From Calamus simplicifolius (lineage: Eukaryota; Streptophyta; Magnoliopsida; Arecales; Arecaceae): 64,000 nt of DNA. The DNA is taken from the NCBI GenBank assembly GCA_900491605.1, contig UESW01001520.1, positions 62,001 to 126,000 on the forward strand. The letters are read 5' to 3'. This document shows positions 32,207 to 43,805 of this stretch, in pieces (position 1 is the first letter of the stretch; the number at the start of each line of letters is the position of its first letter). The notes under the pieces are model-generated. The model did no database searches. It worked only from the letters and a program-made list of their open reading frames with translations, and was not told the DNA's origin. The position numbers and the translations under genes were made by a program.

Positions 32207-33849
32207 TCATTCCAAAGGATCACAAATCCCTAATTCACCTCTAAGATAACAAAATCTCCCTTCACTCAAAGGTTTTGTAAATATGTCAGCTAATTGTTCT
32301 TCAGTACTAACATAATCAAGGCAAATTTTGTTGTTAGCTACATGTTCTCTTATAAAATGATATCTAATTTCAATGTGTTTAGTTTTTGAATGTTGGATTG
32401 GATTCTTAGTTAAATTGATTGCACTTGTATTATCACATCTAATAAGAGTTTTATCAAGTGTTATGCCATAATCTTCAAGTTGCCGCTTAATCCAAAGGAT
32501 TTGAGCATAGCAACTTCCAGCTGCAACATATTCTGCTTCAGTAGTGGATAATGCAACTGAATTTTGCTTTTTGCTAAACCAAGAGATTAAGTTACTTCCT
32601 AAGAATTGACATGTACCACTTGTACTTTTTCTATCTAGTTTACATCCAGCATAGTCAGAGTCAGAATATGCAATTAAGTTTAGTGTTGAGTCTCTAGAAT
32701 ACCATAATCCTACATTTTTAGTTCCACTTGGAAATCTTAAAATTCTTTTCACAGCAATTAAGTGAGATTCTTTAGGTTCTGATTGAAATCTAGCACATAG
32801 ACAAACAAAAACATGATATCTGGTCTACTTGCTGTTAAGTAAAGTAGAGATCCGATCATACCTCTATAGTATTTTTGATCTACCTTCTTACCATCTTCAT
32901 CTTTGTCTAATTTGCATGAAGGACTCAGGTGTTCCAAGGGGTTTGACTGATTCCATTCCAAACTTCTTGAGAAGTTCCTTTGTGTACTTTGTTTGGTTAA
33001 TGAAAATCCCCTCTTTACTTTGCTTGATTTGAAGTCCTAGGAAGAAGTTGAGTTCTCCCATCATGCTCATTTTGAATTCACCCTGCATTAACTTAGCAAA
33101 TTCTTGACACAAGAGATTGTTAGTAGCACCAAATACAATATCATCTACATATATTTGTGCTACTAATAAGTCTTTGTCTTTTCTTTTCAAAAATAAGGTT
33201 TTGTCTACATTTCCTCTAGTAAAATCATTTTCAATCAGAAATTTGCTTAACCTATCATACCAAGCTCTAGGTGCTTGTTTTAAACCATATAGTGCTTTGT
33301 GCAATTTAAAACATGATTTAAAAATTCATGATCTTCAAAACCAGGTGGTTGTTCCACAAATACTTCCTCATTTATAAAACCATTTAAAAATACACTTTTA
33401 ACATCCATTTGAAATAAATTTATGTTCATATGACATGCAAATGCAAGTAGTAATCTAATTGCTTCTAATCTAGCTACATGTGCAAAAGTTTCATCAAAAT
33501 CAATTCTTTCTTCTTGATTATATCCTTTTGCAACTAATCTAGCTTTATTTCTAATTACTATGCCATTTTCATCCAATTTATTTCTAAATACCCATTTAGA
33601 TCCTATAACTGAATGACCTTTAGGTCTATCAACTAAGGACCATACATTATTCCTAGTAAATTGATTTAATTCTTCTTGCATAGCTAGCATCCAATTACTA
33701 TCTTTTTCAGCTTCTTCAACAGTTTTAGGTTCAATTTGAGATACAAATGCAAGATGATTATTGATATTCCTCATAGATGACCTAGTTCTTACTCCTTGAG
33801 ATGGATCACCAATAATCAATTCCTTTGGATGACATAGGCATATCTCCAA
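32207..33849 (-). pseudogene. Sirevirus E reverse transcriptase and RNase H
   Basis: Minus-strand frames 33280-33849, 32897-33304 and 32207-32752 together cover the Ty1/copia RT: WVFRNKLDENGIV, ARLVAKGYNQEERIDFDETF, MHKALYGLKQAPRAWYDRLS and the catalytic YVDD in IYVDDIVFGATNN (about 33145). RNase H has AYSDSDYAGCKLDRKSTSG, ALSTTEAEYVA and HIEIRYHFIRE, ending IFTKPL. Frameshifts near 33295 and 32895 and a TAA-side break near 32755 split it. It copies element RNA to cDNA. Defective in this copy. Confidence 0.85.
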
Positions 33850-34110
33850 TCTCTAGGAAGATCTACTTCATTATGATTAGTATCAATATCATCAATCCTA
33901 GATGAATCATCATCTTTAGCTTCTTGTTCATGATCTGAAGATACATCTATATTTAATTTTTTAATATATCTTTTTAATATTTGTATCTTCCTCATCATCA
34001 AATTTTTCTGAACTTGATGCTAAAGACTCATCAAAACTACATGAATGGATTCTTCTACAATTAAGGATTTCTTGTTAAATATTCTATAGGCTTACTAGTT
34101 GTTGAATATC

Positions 34111-34770
34111 CTAAGAATATGCCTTCATCAGATTTTGCATCAAATTTTCAAGATTATCTTTTCCATTATTATGAATAAAACATTTACAGCCAAATACATG
34201 AAAATAACCTATCTTTGGTTTTCTATTATTCCATAATTCATAAGGTGTTTTCTTAAGTATTGGCCTAATTAGGGCTCTATTAAGAATGTAACATGCCGTG
34301 TTTATAGCTTCCACCCAGAAGTACTTTGGGAGTTGGCTTTCACATAGCATGGTACGGGCCATATCTTCTAAAGTCCTATTTTTTCTTTCTACAACACCAT
34401 TTTGTTGTGGTGTCCTAGGTGCAGAGAAATTATGATGAATGTCATGTTCTGTGCAGAAATTTTCAAATAAGTGATTTTCAAATTCTGTGCCATGATCACT
34501 TCTAAGAGACACTATGGTGTTGTTTTTCTCATTAGTGACTTTCTTGAAAAATTTCAGAAATATTGAGAAAGTCTCATCCTTATGAGCCAGAAACAATACC
34601 CAAGTGTATCTAGAATAATCATCTATAATCACAAGACCATATTTCTTTCCTCCTAGACTAGTGGTTCTAGTAGGTCCAAAAAGGTCCATATGAAGTAGCT
34701 CTAATGGCCTAGAAGTGGAAACTGTATTTTTTGATTTGAAAGAGTTTCTAGTTTGTTGCCTAATTGACAT
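34111..34770 (-). CDS. Sirevirus E integrase core
   Basis: A 219-codon minus-strand frame with the catalytic triad visible: first D in LLHMDLFGP, second in SLRSDHGTEF, and E in QQNGVVERKNR. It is followed by the usual YFWVEAINTACYILNR block. It inserts cDNA into the genome. The frame continues from protease/pre-integrase with a small overlap (34701-34770), meaning one frame change. The reader should treat it as part of a broken polyprotein. Confidence 0.8.
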   Translation of the reverse strand: MSIRQQTRNSFKSKNTVSTSRPLELLHMDLFGPTRTTSLGGKKYGLVIIDDYSRYTWVLFLAHKDETFSIFLKFFKKVTNEKNNTIVSLRSDHGTEFENHLFENFCTEHDIHHNFSAPRTPQQNGVVERKNRTLEDMARTMLCESQLPKYFWVEAINTACYILNRALIRPILKKTPYELWNNRKPKIGYFHVFGCKCFIHNNGKDNLENLMQNLMKAYS

Positions 34771-35333
34771 GCATCACAAATTCTGTTATTTTCAAAATCT
34801 AGCTTTGGAAGATCTTTAACTAAATCCATTTTAATTAATTTTGAAATTAGGTGTGTGCTTGCATGACCTAATCTACGATGCCATAACCATCCAATCTCAT
34901 TAGCATTAGCATTGTTAGCTACTAAGCAATGATTATTAGTAGACAAATTGTCTAAATCAATTAAGTATACATTGCCATTTCTATTACCAATAAATACAAT
35001 GCTATTGTCAATGGGATTAGAAACAGTGCAGATAGAAGCTTCAAATGAAACTTTGAAACCTTTATCACACAATTGGCTAATACTAATTAAATTATGCTTT
35101 AAGCCATCTACATATAAAACATTTTCTATAAAAGTAAAGGGAGTTATCTGAATTTTACCAAATCCCATAATTTGGCCTTTACCATTGTCTCCAAATGTGA
35201 CAACTCCTCCTCTTTTATCTTCAAGGGTGATGAATTGCTCCTTGTCACCCGTCATGTGCCTTGAGCAGCCGCTATCAAGATACCACTTTCGTTTTGATCT
35301 TTTGGCCGCAAGACACTCCTGCAAGGTAATCAA
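34701..35333 (-). CDS. Sirevirus E protease and GAG-pre-integrase
   Basis: The protease active site WYLDSGCSRHMTG lies at residues 18-30 of this frame. The GAG-pre-integrase zinc-binding region (LWHRRLGHAS, then CDACQLGN) is near residues 149-195. Ty1/copia protease cuts Gag-Pol into mature parts. The frame starts at an internal methionine; upstream sequence to about 35900 is the degraded gag-protease linker, rich in lysine when read in pieces. Confidence 0.8.
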   Translation of the reverse strand: MITLQECLAAKRSKRKWYLDSGCSRHMTGDKEQFITLEDKRGGVVTFGDNGKGQIMGFGKIQITPFTFIENVLYVDGLKHNLISISQLCDKGFKVSFEASICTVSNPIDNSIVFIGNRNGNVYLIDLDNLSTNNHCLVANNANANEIGWLWHRRLGHASTHLISKLIKMDLVKDLPKLDFENNRICDACQLGNKLETLSNQKIQFPLLGH

Positions 35334-35899
35334 ACTTTCTGTTTAGGTACCCAAGCTTTCTTGGGTCCTTCATGGTTAGTAGCAACAAAGATTGTTCCTT
35401 TTGGAACCCATATTTTCTTTCCTTTAATACTTAAATTCTTATTAAGTTTTCTAAGATTGCATTCATAGGCTTTATGTCCTTTCTTGTTACAGCAATAACA
35501 TGAAAATCATTCTTATCTTTTTTTTCTAAAGAAGTTTTTAACATACTTTTGTTTCTTATTAGGTCTATACCCTAATCCAGCCTTATCAAATATAGCTCTT
35601 TGATTACTCAATAGCAAATTAAGTTTTTAGAGCTATATGTAAATTTATCAACTATATTTCTATATTTATCAACTTCTCTCTTTAAATTAACATTTTCATT
35701 AGAAATTAATTCTTTATCTTTTAGCAAATTTTTATTTTAGATTTTTGTTTTTCAACTTCCTGAGTTAGTTTATCCTTCTCTTTGGCAAGATTTAAATTAT
35801 CATTTTTTAAAGATTTGTTCTTCTTTTTCAAAACTTTAAAATCACTAACTAATTCATTAAATGCATCATATAATTCTTCAAAAGTAAAATCATCACAAG

Positions 35900-36978
35900 G
35901 TTTTTAGAACTTACCTCATTATCGTCGTTTGCCATAAAGCAAATGTTTGCAACTTCTTTTTGTTCCTCCTCGGATGAGGATTCATCACTTCACTCCATGT
36001 TGCAACATATGCCTTTTTCTTCTTCTTGTGCCCCTTTTTCAGTTGAGGACAATCATATCTAAAGTGCCCCGGTTTCTTACATTCATAACATATGAGGGGG
36101 TCTTTCTCTTTTCTTTGTCCTTGTCCTTCTCTTTTTCTCTTTCTCCTTCCATTTTTATTCCATATCTTTTCTTATGGAAGGGTCTCTCCTTCTTTAAATA
36201 AATTTCTTAAATTTTCTAGTAAGGAGAGCTGTCTCATCATCTTCCTCTTCTTCTCACTGCTGCTTATCTCCTTTTCTGCAGCTTTAAGGGCAATTATTTT
36301 CTTCTTTTTGACTTCCTCCTCTTGATGTTGCTTCATGGTCAGTTCATGGGTCATCAATGATCCAAGTAGCTCCTCCAAAGGTAAGGTGTTGAGGTCCTTG
36401 GCTTCTTGGATAGCAGTTACCTTTGCTTCCCATGTCCTTGGAAGAGACCTAAGAATTTTACGAACCAATTCAGAGTTAGTGTAGGTCTTGCCAAGACTTT
36501 TTAGACCATTTACAATATCAGTAAATCTAGTGTACATGCATGTGATGGTTTCATTTTGTTCCATGCTAAACAATTCATACTTGTGCACTAGAATATTGAT
36601 TTTAGATTTTTAACTTGATTAGTACCCTCATGGGTAACTTCTAATCTATCCCAAATTTCTTTTGCGAATACATGTAGAAATTCTATTGAACTCATTAGCA
36701 TCTAAAGCACAATATAAACATTCATGGCTTTTGCATTAAGCTGAGCCATTTTCCTATCATTCTCATTCCAATCCCTTTCGGGTTTAGGAACTATTGAACC
36801 ATCTACCAAGTGTGTGGGTGTGCTTGGTCCATTAGTGATTACACTCCAAAGTTCATAATCTAAAGCTTGAATAAAATTTTCATTCTAGCTTTCCAATAAG
36901 AATAATTGAACCATTAAACAAGGGAGGTCTATTAGTAGAATGACCTTCAGCAAATGAAGATCCAGCTTGAGCTGCCAT
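35900..36978 (-). pseudogene. Sirevirus E gag with CCHC knuckle, frameshifted
   Basis: The likely start ATG is at 36976-36978 (MAAQAGSSFAEG), 49 bases from the PBS. The UBN2-type gag domain is best seen in the frame 36172-36588 (TRFTDIVNGLKSLGK, LVRKILRSLPRTWEAKVTAI). A lysine/glutamate-rich stretch follows. The zinc knuckle CX2CX4HX4C (CYECKKPGHFRYDC) is intact at 36047-36091. Several frame breaks between 36590 and 36900 inactivate it. Gag forms the particle and binds RNA. Confidence 0.78.
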
Positions 36979-37026
36979 TTGGATCTTTAGCTCTTGATCG
37001 TGTGATCAAATAAACAATGAGCACTT

Positions 37027-37038
37027 GCTCTGATACCA
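37027..37038 (-). other. Primer binding site of Sirevirus E (initiator tRNA-Met)
   Basis: On the minus strand TGGTATCAGAGC lies two bases inside the 5' LTR end at 37041. Confidence 0.85.
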
Positions 37039-37040
37039 AT

Positions 37041-38587
37041 TGTTGGCCCAGATGGCAACCCAAGAGGGGGGGTGAATTGGGTTCTTAAAAATTTAATCTT
37101 TTAAAAAACTATGTGCTTTGGAATAAATGAGATTAAGTGTATGATAAATATTAAGCACAAATAAAGAGATAGAGAAGAGAGTCAAAACACGACAAACACA
37201 AGGATTTTATAGTGGTTCGGTGTATCCAACACCTACGTCCACTCCCAAGTATCACTTGGGTCCACACTATAATCTACTTGATTACAGCCGAGTTGTTTTA
37301 CAAGCTCACAACTCAAAACTTGTTGTTTCCCCGGGATTACAACGAACCCAGCTGGTTTTCCGGGCTCACCAGCACAAAACCCAACCACAAGCTATCCTTA
37401 GCTTGTACCGAGGTATACCACCTCACTAATTCAATCCCTTGATTGAACTAGCCAACAACTATGAAAAATAGAGTTTACAATTTAAGACAGCTCCTTAAGT
37501 GAGCAAATATGCAATTAAATAAACAAGGGTAAGAAAAGCCTGTTTGAAGCGAATTTGATTTGAGCTTTTCTTCTTTTCTTCTTCTCTCTTTGAAATGATT
37601 GAATCAGCCTCAGCTCAGATTCTTCACAAAGATTGCAGTTGAGAAGTTGAAAAAATCAGGGCTTTTGCTTTCTTTTTCTTCACTTGGAAAATCCTCCGAT
37701 TTTGAACTTGAATGCCTTGGATTTCTCTTTGGAGCTCTTGAATTGGTTGATGTAAGCTCTGAGTCTTTCCTTTTGATTTCTCTCTCAATTTTTGGATTTT
37801 TCACAAAATATTTTTTTTTCCTTTTTCTATTTTTTCCTCTCTATTTCCTCCTTTTCTAAACGACGGTTTTTCTCCTTTTTATAGATCTCCTTAATCCAAG
37901 TTTTAGGTGGGAAATATAGCCGTTGGAGATGTTTGGATTCTTCTACACAAAGAAAATAGCCGTTAGAGGTTAGGTGAAAAGAAATCTTACCGTTGAAGTA
38001 CGTTCTGACAGATAAAAATCATTCCTGACAGGTTGGAGTCGGCTCCAACTTTTCAGGTGTCGGCTCCAAGTCGGGTGTTCAAAAATAGTAAAGAAAAAGT
38101 TGTTGGGGAGTCGGCTCCGAGAAAGGTAAGTGTCGGCTCGTCGCTTTCGGGAGTCGGCTCCGAAACTGTAAGTGTCGGCTCCAGAAAAGTCCATAAAACA
38201 CTCTCTGTTCTCAGGTTAGAGTCGGCTCCAGAAACTCAGGTGTCGGCTCCCGAATTCTAGGTTTCGGCTCCAGAAACTGAAACAGAATGCACTTCTCTGT
38301 ATCTCAGGTTGGAGTCGGCTCTGAAACTCTGGGTGTCGACTCTAGACCGTGCCAAAATCCCAGAAACCTTCTGATACGCCTTGGGGTCGGCTCCTGACTA
38401 TTGGGTGTCGACTCCAGGCTCTGAACTTTGAAAGTTTCTTTTAAAACATTGATTCAAAACATGTTTCTTTATCCATTTTGATTGATCAAACATTTTTAAT
38501 CCCTGAAACACTTGTTAAATCTATTAGAAACAAAATGAATATACTCATGTCTTTTATTAATCATCAAAATCAATAATTGGGTCAATA
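37041..38587 (-). repeat. 5' LTR of Sirevirus E
   Basis: Near-identical to 28137-29728, with a few small deletions (1547 against 1592 bp) and scattered substitutions. Contains the GTCGGCTCC repeats at 38035-38425. Confidence 0.88.
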
Positions 38588-38592
38588 GTAAA

Positions 38593-38677
38593 AGCAAAGG
38601 CGATGGTGGACTTTCGCAGCGGTGGTCATGGTAAGGGCAAGCGCAAGAGTGCATCACCACCGCAGGCAAGAAGGAGG
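38593..38677 (+). pseudogene. Element C gag, middle fragment
   Basis: An 85-bp stretch between E and D that matches element B gag around 8058-8172 (AEALVDFRSA... KGKRKSASPP). It has a deletion of the TTSGSG part relative to B. It shows that both E and D inserted into the same gag gene. Confidence 0.8.
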
Positions 38678-38682
38678 GTATG

Positions 38683-39319
38683 TGATGCAGGGCGATATTC
38701 AAAATGCCTGCAACTCAAGAACGATCTAATCTCGAGAAAAGAATTCGTCCAGGTTTGGTTCGAATCTTGACAAGAAAAGGGAAAAATTTCGAATTTTGAT
38801 CACTCACAATCCGAGATTAAAGGAAGAGCAATTGAATTTTCAATTCAATTGTTTTGAATCAGAAAAAAAAGAAACATTCATCTCCATTCAAGAGGAAAAA
38901 AAAAAGGAAATCTAAAATAGCATCTTTTCTTCTCTGCCTCTGACGGCCGCCCAAAACCAACTTAAATAAGAGAGAAAACCCTAACATCATAAGTTCAGAA
39001 AATTACAACTATGCCATTAAAAACGAAAATAGGCCCAAAACTCCTATCAGACGAGCCCGGATGGCCAAAATCCATAGCAGCTCATTTCCAACGGCAATGA
39101 CTTTGAATCAGCAGTCCGTTTCCATGTGACCAGCCAAGTTTGGGCCCAGTCCGACACATAAAATTTCAAGCCCATTTGTTCTGCAACCTCTTGGACCTTC
39201 GTAGATTATCTGGTGTGGTCTTCCCTGACGTGGCCTGCTGACTCTGGGTTGCTGGTACAGGAACATTCAAGGACTGGTTTGACTGACCCGAACTCTGGTC
39301 TGAACTGATGTCCTCATCA
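38683..39319 (-). repeat. 3' LTR of element D
   Basis: Same length (637 bp) as the 5' LTR at 43806-44442. It contains the last 51 codons of the polyprotein on the minus strand. Confidence 0.9.
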
Positions 39320-40283
39320 CTCTCCCCTTCCTCTGAAAAGCTTGACCTCAAGCTCGAATTCTCTCCTGCATAAGGGGTCAGATGCCGAATGTTGAACACA
39401 TCCGAAATGAAGACATCATCTGGTAACTCAACCCGATAGGCATTGTCACCAAATTTCTCAATACCTGGCATGGACCTATCTCTTCGCTTGAGCTTCGTGA
39501 AAGCTCCCTGTGGATACCGCTCCCTCGGTAAGTAAACCCATACCAAATCGCCCACTTCAAAGGACTGTTGCCGACGCTGCTGATCAGCTTTCGCCTTGTA
39601 TTTGGCGTAAGTCTGCTCCAATTTGGCTCTAACAGTCGCATGTATCTCCTGCAAGTCAGACACTCTATCTTCAACCTTCTGACTCATCTTCTCTGGTGAC
39701 TCAACTGGCAGAACATCCAAAGGACCTCTTGGCAAGAACCCAAACAGTATCTGAAACGGAGCAAACCCTGTAGAACGGTTCACTGAAGAGTTGAACTCAA
39801 ACTCAATCTTCGGCAAACACAAATCCCAGCTCCTGAATTCATGCACATTTGCCCGCAACAGATTACCCAAGCTACGGTTGACAACTTCAGTCTGTCCATC
39901 CGTCTGAGGATGATAAGGACTGCTGAATTTCAACTTTGTGCCCAACTTCTTCCACAGCTCTCGCAGAAGTGTCCCATAAACTTGCTGTCCCTGTCTGACA
40001 CTATGGATGCCGGTATACCAAAATGTCGAACCACTGAAGCAAAATATAAGTCAGCAACCTTTGACGCATCAAAAGTGGTTTTGCATGGCAAGAAACACGC
40101 CACCTTACTGAACCGATCCACAATCACCATAATCGAATCCAGTCCCCTTGCTGTCCGTGGCAATCCTACAACAAAGTCCATAGAAACATCTCGCCATGGT
40201 GCCTCTGGGATAGGTAAAGGCGTGTACATACCTTGGTTCGTGTCTGTCCCCTTCAACTCTTGACACAACCTGCACCTCTTCAC
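39166..40283 (-). pseudogene. Element D integrase, C-terminus in the LTR
   Basis: Frames 39930-40283 and 39166-39945 hold the integrase: CRLCQ (zinc-binding), WRDVSMDFVVGLPRT with the first D, IVSDRDSKF with the second, and PQTDGQTEVVNRSLGN with the glutamate. The C-terminal part has DLVWVYLPRERYP and DNAYRVELPDDVFISDVFNI. The tail ends RRSKRLQNKWA with the stop at 39166, inside the 3' LTR. One frame break near 39935-39945 splits the core between second D and E. It inserts element cDNA. Confidence 0.82.
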
Positions 40284-41460
40284 AAAAGCCTTGACATCTC
40301 GGTCAAGACCAGGCCAATAAAACCGCTGCGAATCAACCAGGCTGTTTTATCCCTTCCGAAGTGACCCTGGTTATGCAGTTCCTGGATGATCAACACACGA
40401 AGAGACGTATCCGGAACACATAAGCAGTTACCTCGAAACAAATATCCATCATGGAGAACGAAATCAGTTCGCTCCCCCGCCTCAATTTTGGCCAAAATCT
40501 CCTTGAAGTGCTCATCCACACGAATGTCCTCCCTTACACTCTCAAAGCCGAGAGTGTACATATGCATAGCGCCAATCAACAAGCTCCGCCTACTCAAAGC
40601 ATCAGCCACTCTATTCAACGTACCAGACTTGTGCTTGATGCTGAAAGTGTATTCCTGCAAGGCACTCACCCACTTCGCATGCCTTGAACTCAGTTTATGC
40701 TGACCCTGTAAGAACTTCAGCGCCTGATGGTCTGAATATAGTACAAACTCCCGCTGAATCAAGTAGTGGCGCCAATGCTGCAAGGATCTCACAATGGCGT
40801 ACAATTCCAGATCATAAACCGAATAAGCCAGTTTAGCTCCTCCCAGCTTCTCACTGAAGTATGCGACTGGTCTTCCTTCCTGGTTAAGCACTGCCCCAAT
40901 TCCAGTCTTCGAAGCATCACAATCCACCTCAAAAACTCTATCAAAATCAGGAAGACCCAATAAAGGAGCTTCGGTCAATCTGACTTTCAGCCCATCAAAT
41001 GCCTCCTGTGCGGCATCATTCCACCCGAATCTGGCTCCCTTCAACAATTCCGTTAAAGGTGCAGCCAGCTCACTGTACCCCTTGACAAACCTGCGATAAA
41101 ACCCTGCAAGACCCAAAAAGGATCTCAATTCTGTCAAGGTTGAAGGTACTGGCCATTCCATAATTGCATGCACCTTATTCCTATCTGGGAGAATCCCCTC
41201 TCCAGTCACAACGTACCCCAGAAAAATCAGTCTCCCAACCATCCAAATGCACTTCTCTGGGTTAGCAACTAACTGGTTCTCACGTAACACTGATAAAAAC
41301 CTGTGCCACATGGCCCACATGCTCTTCGGCTGTCCTGCTGTATATCAAAATATCATCAAAGTAGACAACCACAAATGAGCTAAGAAATGGACGTAAAACC
41401 TGGTTCATTACGCGCATGAACGTGCTCGGCGCGTTTGGACAACCCGAATGGCATTACCAA
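40280..41460 (-). pseudogene. Element D RT C-terminal half, RNase H, integrase zinc region
   Basis: The RT active site VVVYFDDILIY is on the minus strand at about 41348-41370. The main frame (40280-41320) then reads ENQLVANPEKC, FLGYVVTGEGI, RSFLGLAGFYRRFVKGYS and the RNase H core VFEVDCDASKTGIGAVL with YAIVRSLQHWRHYL and LYSDHQALKFL. ELHNQGHFGRDKT starts the integrase zinc-binding region. Frame breaks near 41330 and at the 40280 stop separate it from neighbours. Confidence 0.82.
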
Positions 41461-43026
41461 CCATTCATACAGCCCTTCCTTAGTCTTGAAGGCTGTCTTC
41501 CATTCGTCTCCAGGCTTCATCCTTATCTGATGGTACCCACTCTTCAAATCAATCTTCGTGAAGACCTTAGCACCACTCAACTGATCAAGCATGTCGTCCA
41601 ACCTCGGTATCGGGAACCTGTACTTCACAGTAATTTTGTTAACCGCGCGGCTGTCGACACACATGCGCCACGTACCATCCTTCTTCGGTACCAAAAGGGC
41701 TGGCACCGCGCACGGGCTAATGCTCTCCCGTACGAACCCCTTGTCCAAAAGTTCTTGGACCTGCCTCCTCAATTCCTCATGCTGCTGCGGTGTCATCCGA
41801 TAATGAGCCTTATTCGGCAACACTGAGCCCGGAATAAGGTCAATGCCGTGCTGAATATCTCGGGGAGGTGGTAATCCGGCCGGTAGCTCCTTTGATACAA
41901 CATCTCGGAATTCCTCCAAGATAGACACCAACTCCTCAGGAATCATATTTGGCCTTTGCTCCTCTTCCACGCCGAAGTCTCCTGACTTGCTCACCAAAGC
42001 AAAACAAACATCCTCTCCATCCAAACTCGCATTGAATTCTGTGCTTGGTAAACAAATTACTGTATTCTGTCCACTCACTTCCTGAAGCGGCTTCAAAATA
42101 ACTTTCCTCCCATCTGGACGCAGCATATAACTGTGGGTGTACCCGTTGTATACTGCCCTGTTATCAAACTGCCACGGACACCCCAGTATGATGTGAGTAG
42201 CATCCATTGGAATAACATCCGCCTCAATAGTTGTCTCGAAATGAGGACCAAAACACAGTGACAACTTACACCTTCGGCTGACCTGAATGTCTGCATTTCG
42301 GTTCACCCAACCGAGCTTATATGGATGTGGGTGAGGGTCTGTCTGCAACCCCAGCTTCTTCACAGCCTCCTCTGCTATCACATTCTCCCAACTGCCGGAG
42401 TCTATGATAACACGACATGTTTTGCCAGCCACAAAACATTTCGTTGTGAAGATGTCGTGCCGACGCCAATCCTCATCTAATCTCGGTGCCAGACACATTC
42501 TTCGTATCACTAAGCTCTCCCCTTGAATATGGTCCGGATCAATAACACACAGCTCATCATTAAATTCCTCATCCTCAGGGAACTCTCCTCCATTTTCGTC
42601 CTCCATATAATCCTCCATATACAACTGAGCTCGCGCCTTGGGGCATTCATTGGCATAGTGCCCCAAATTCTGACACCGATGGCACCGAATGTTAGCCCTG
42701 TTGCTGCCCACTCTTGCCTGAGAACCTGAGGTTCCACTCGACCCTGTTGGTCTTGGAGGTACTGATGCCTGCGGCCTCGCTACTGGAGGCATAAATTTGC
42801 CCCCTGAATTCTGCCATGAACTCTGGCCCGTAGTAAAACCCCCTCTGCTCTGAAACCCCCTGTTTCTCATCAAGCTCTTTTCCACTGCCTGAGCCCTCAT
42901 ATGCGCATCTCCTACGCTATCAATTCGATGCACAGCCAGTGCATCTTGGATTGGCAGCCGCAAGCCATGAAGATACATGGCTATCAATCTCGGTTCAGCC
43001 TCAATCAATCGATTTCGTGCAACCAA
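41380..43026 (-). CDS. Element D zinc knuckle, protease and RT N-terminal half
   Basis: A 548-codon minus-strand frame. Residues 115-128 form CX2CX4HX4C (CHRCQNLGHYANEC). The protease active site DSGS is at residues 209-212 (RVIIDSGSWENVIAEEAV), followed by VIPMDATHIILGCPW. RT begins near residue 385 with HYRMTPQQHEELRRQVQELL, VPKKDGTWRMCVDSRAVN and TKIDLKSGYHQIRM. After MPFGLS the frame goes wrong (KRAEHVHARN), so a one-base indel near 41440 separates it from YFDD. Confidence 0.85.
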   Translation of the reverse strand: MVARNRLIEAEPRLIAMYLHGLRLPIQDALAVHRIDSVGDAHMRAQAVEKSLMRNRGFQSRGGFTTGQSSWQNSGGKFMPPVARPQASVPPRPTGSSGTSGSQARVGSNRANIRCHRCQNLGHYANECPKARAQLYMEDYMEDENGGEFPEDEEFNDELCVIDPDHIQGESLVIRRMCLAPRLDEDWRRHDIFTTKCFVAGKTCRVIIDSGSWENVIAEEAVKKLGLQTDPHPHPYKLGWVNRNADIQVSRRCKLSLCFGPHFETTIEADVIPMDATHIILGCPWQFDNRAVYNGYTHSYMLRPDGRKVILKPLQEVSGQNTVICLPSTEFNASLDGEDVCFALVSKSGDFGVEEEQRPNMIPEELVSILEEFRDVVSKELPAGLPPPRDIQHGIDLIPGSVLPNKAHYRMTPQQHEELRRQVQELLDKGFVRESISPCAVPALLVPKKDGTWRMCVDSRAVNKITVKYRFPIPRLDDMLDQLSGAKVFTKIDLKSGYHQIRMKPGDEWKTAFKTKEGLYEWLVMPFGLSKRAEHVHARNEPGFTSIS

Positions 43027-43687
43027 TCAATAAAATTCAGTTGTGTACTCCTCGACGCTCCGACTACCTTGCGTCAAACCATGCAACTTCGAATACAAAA
43101 TCTGCTCATGGTTCAGAGGCAAAAACTCCCTGTTCATCTCCTGCTTTAGCGCTGCCCATGACGCTAATGGAGGTCTCCCATCCATATATCTACGATAGTG
43201 CTGCGCATGCCACCAAGCAGCAGCCCTATCTCTGAATCGAATTGTGACAAGCGGTACCTGCTTGTCTAAGGGCACCTCCTTTAGATGAAAAACATCATCG
43301 ACCTGAAGGTCCAATCAACATACTCGTCTGGGTTAATTCCTCCTTTAAACTCTGGAATTTCGACCCTGAAGCCTGCTTCCCACCGATTCTGATTTTCGAA
43401 ATAGGGAGGTTGATCGACATACCTTGGAAGTCCAACATCAGGCCTCTGTTGCCCTCTTCGAATTGGTGGTGCCTCCAGATTTTGAAACCCCTCTCCTTAC
43501 CTCCATCAATTTCATCACGCTCCTCCACTCGAAGGGGTTGGGCACGATTCTGCACCTCCAGCCGCGCCATCATCGCCTGCATGGTTTGCATCATCTGTTG
43601 CATCACCTGGTGCTGGTCTCGCATGGCGTCTTGCATAGCATCTCTCACGGCGTCTCTCAGGGATTGATCGTTGTTCTTCTGCTCCAT
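43027..43687 (-). pseudogene. Element D gag
   Basis: The likely start ATG is at 43685-43687 (MEQKNNDQSLRDAVRDAM), with an N-terminal helical region rich in Q and M. The gag core lies partly out of frame between 43400 and 43295 and then in 43027-43314 (LKEVPLDKQVPLVTIRFRDRAAAWW, LKQEMNREFLPLNHEQILY, SVEEYTTEFY). It continues into the frame starting at 43026 after a TGA-type stop. The PDEYVDW and W..L..LK pattern is that of chromovirus (CRM/Del) gag. Confidence 0.78.
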
Positions 43688-43727
43688 TGGATCAAATTTC
43701 GGTTAGGGTTGATATTTGGGTTTGGAA

Positions 43728-43792
43728 GGAATGGATCAAGGCGGTAATGAAAGGAATGGATCAAGGCGGTAATGGAAGGAATGGATCAAGGC
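43728..43792 (-). repeat. Three short tandem units in element D leader
   Basis: GGAATGGATCAAGG recurs three times at about 24-25-bp spacing between the gag ATG and the PBS. Confidence 0.7.
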
Positions 43793-43802
43793 TCTGATAC
43801 CA
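43791..43802 (-). other. Primer binding site of element D (initiator tRNA-Met)
   Basis: Minus strand TGGTATCAGAGC, three bases inside the 5' LTR edge at 43806. Confidence 0.85.
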
Positions 43803-43805
43803 AGT

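Larger units (their letters stand above)
28132..38592 (-). mobile_element. Element E: Sirevirus (Ty1/copia) with envelope-like ORF
   Basis: Minus-strand element of 10.45 kb with LTRs 37041-38587 (5') and 28137-29728 (3'). LTR ends are TGTTGACC..GGCCAACA. The flanks are GTAGC (28132-28136) and GTAAA (38588-38592), a mutated 5-bp target duplication; the uninterrupted gag of element B reads GTAGCAGCAGAGGCG here. Reading on the minus strand the order is PBS, gag with CCHC, protease, integrase, RT, RNase H, an extra ORF, polypurine tracts, 3' LTR. Integrase before RT defines Ty1/copia. The extra ORF after pol defines the Sirevirus type. Confidence 0.88.
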
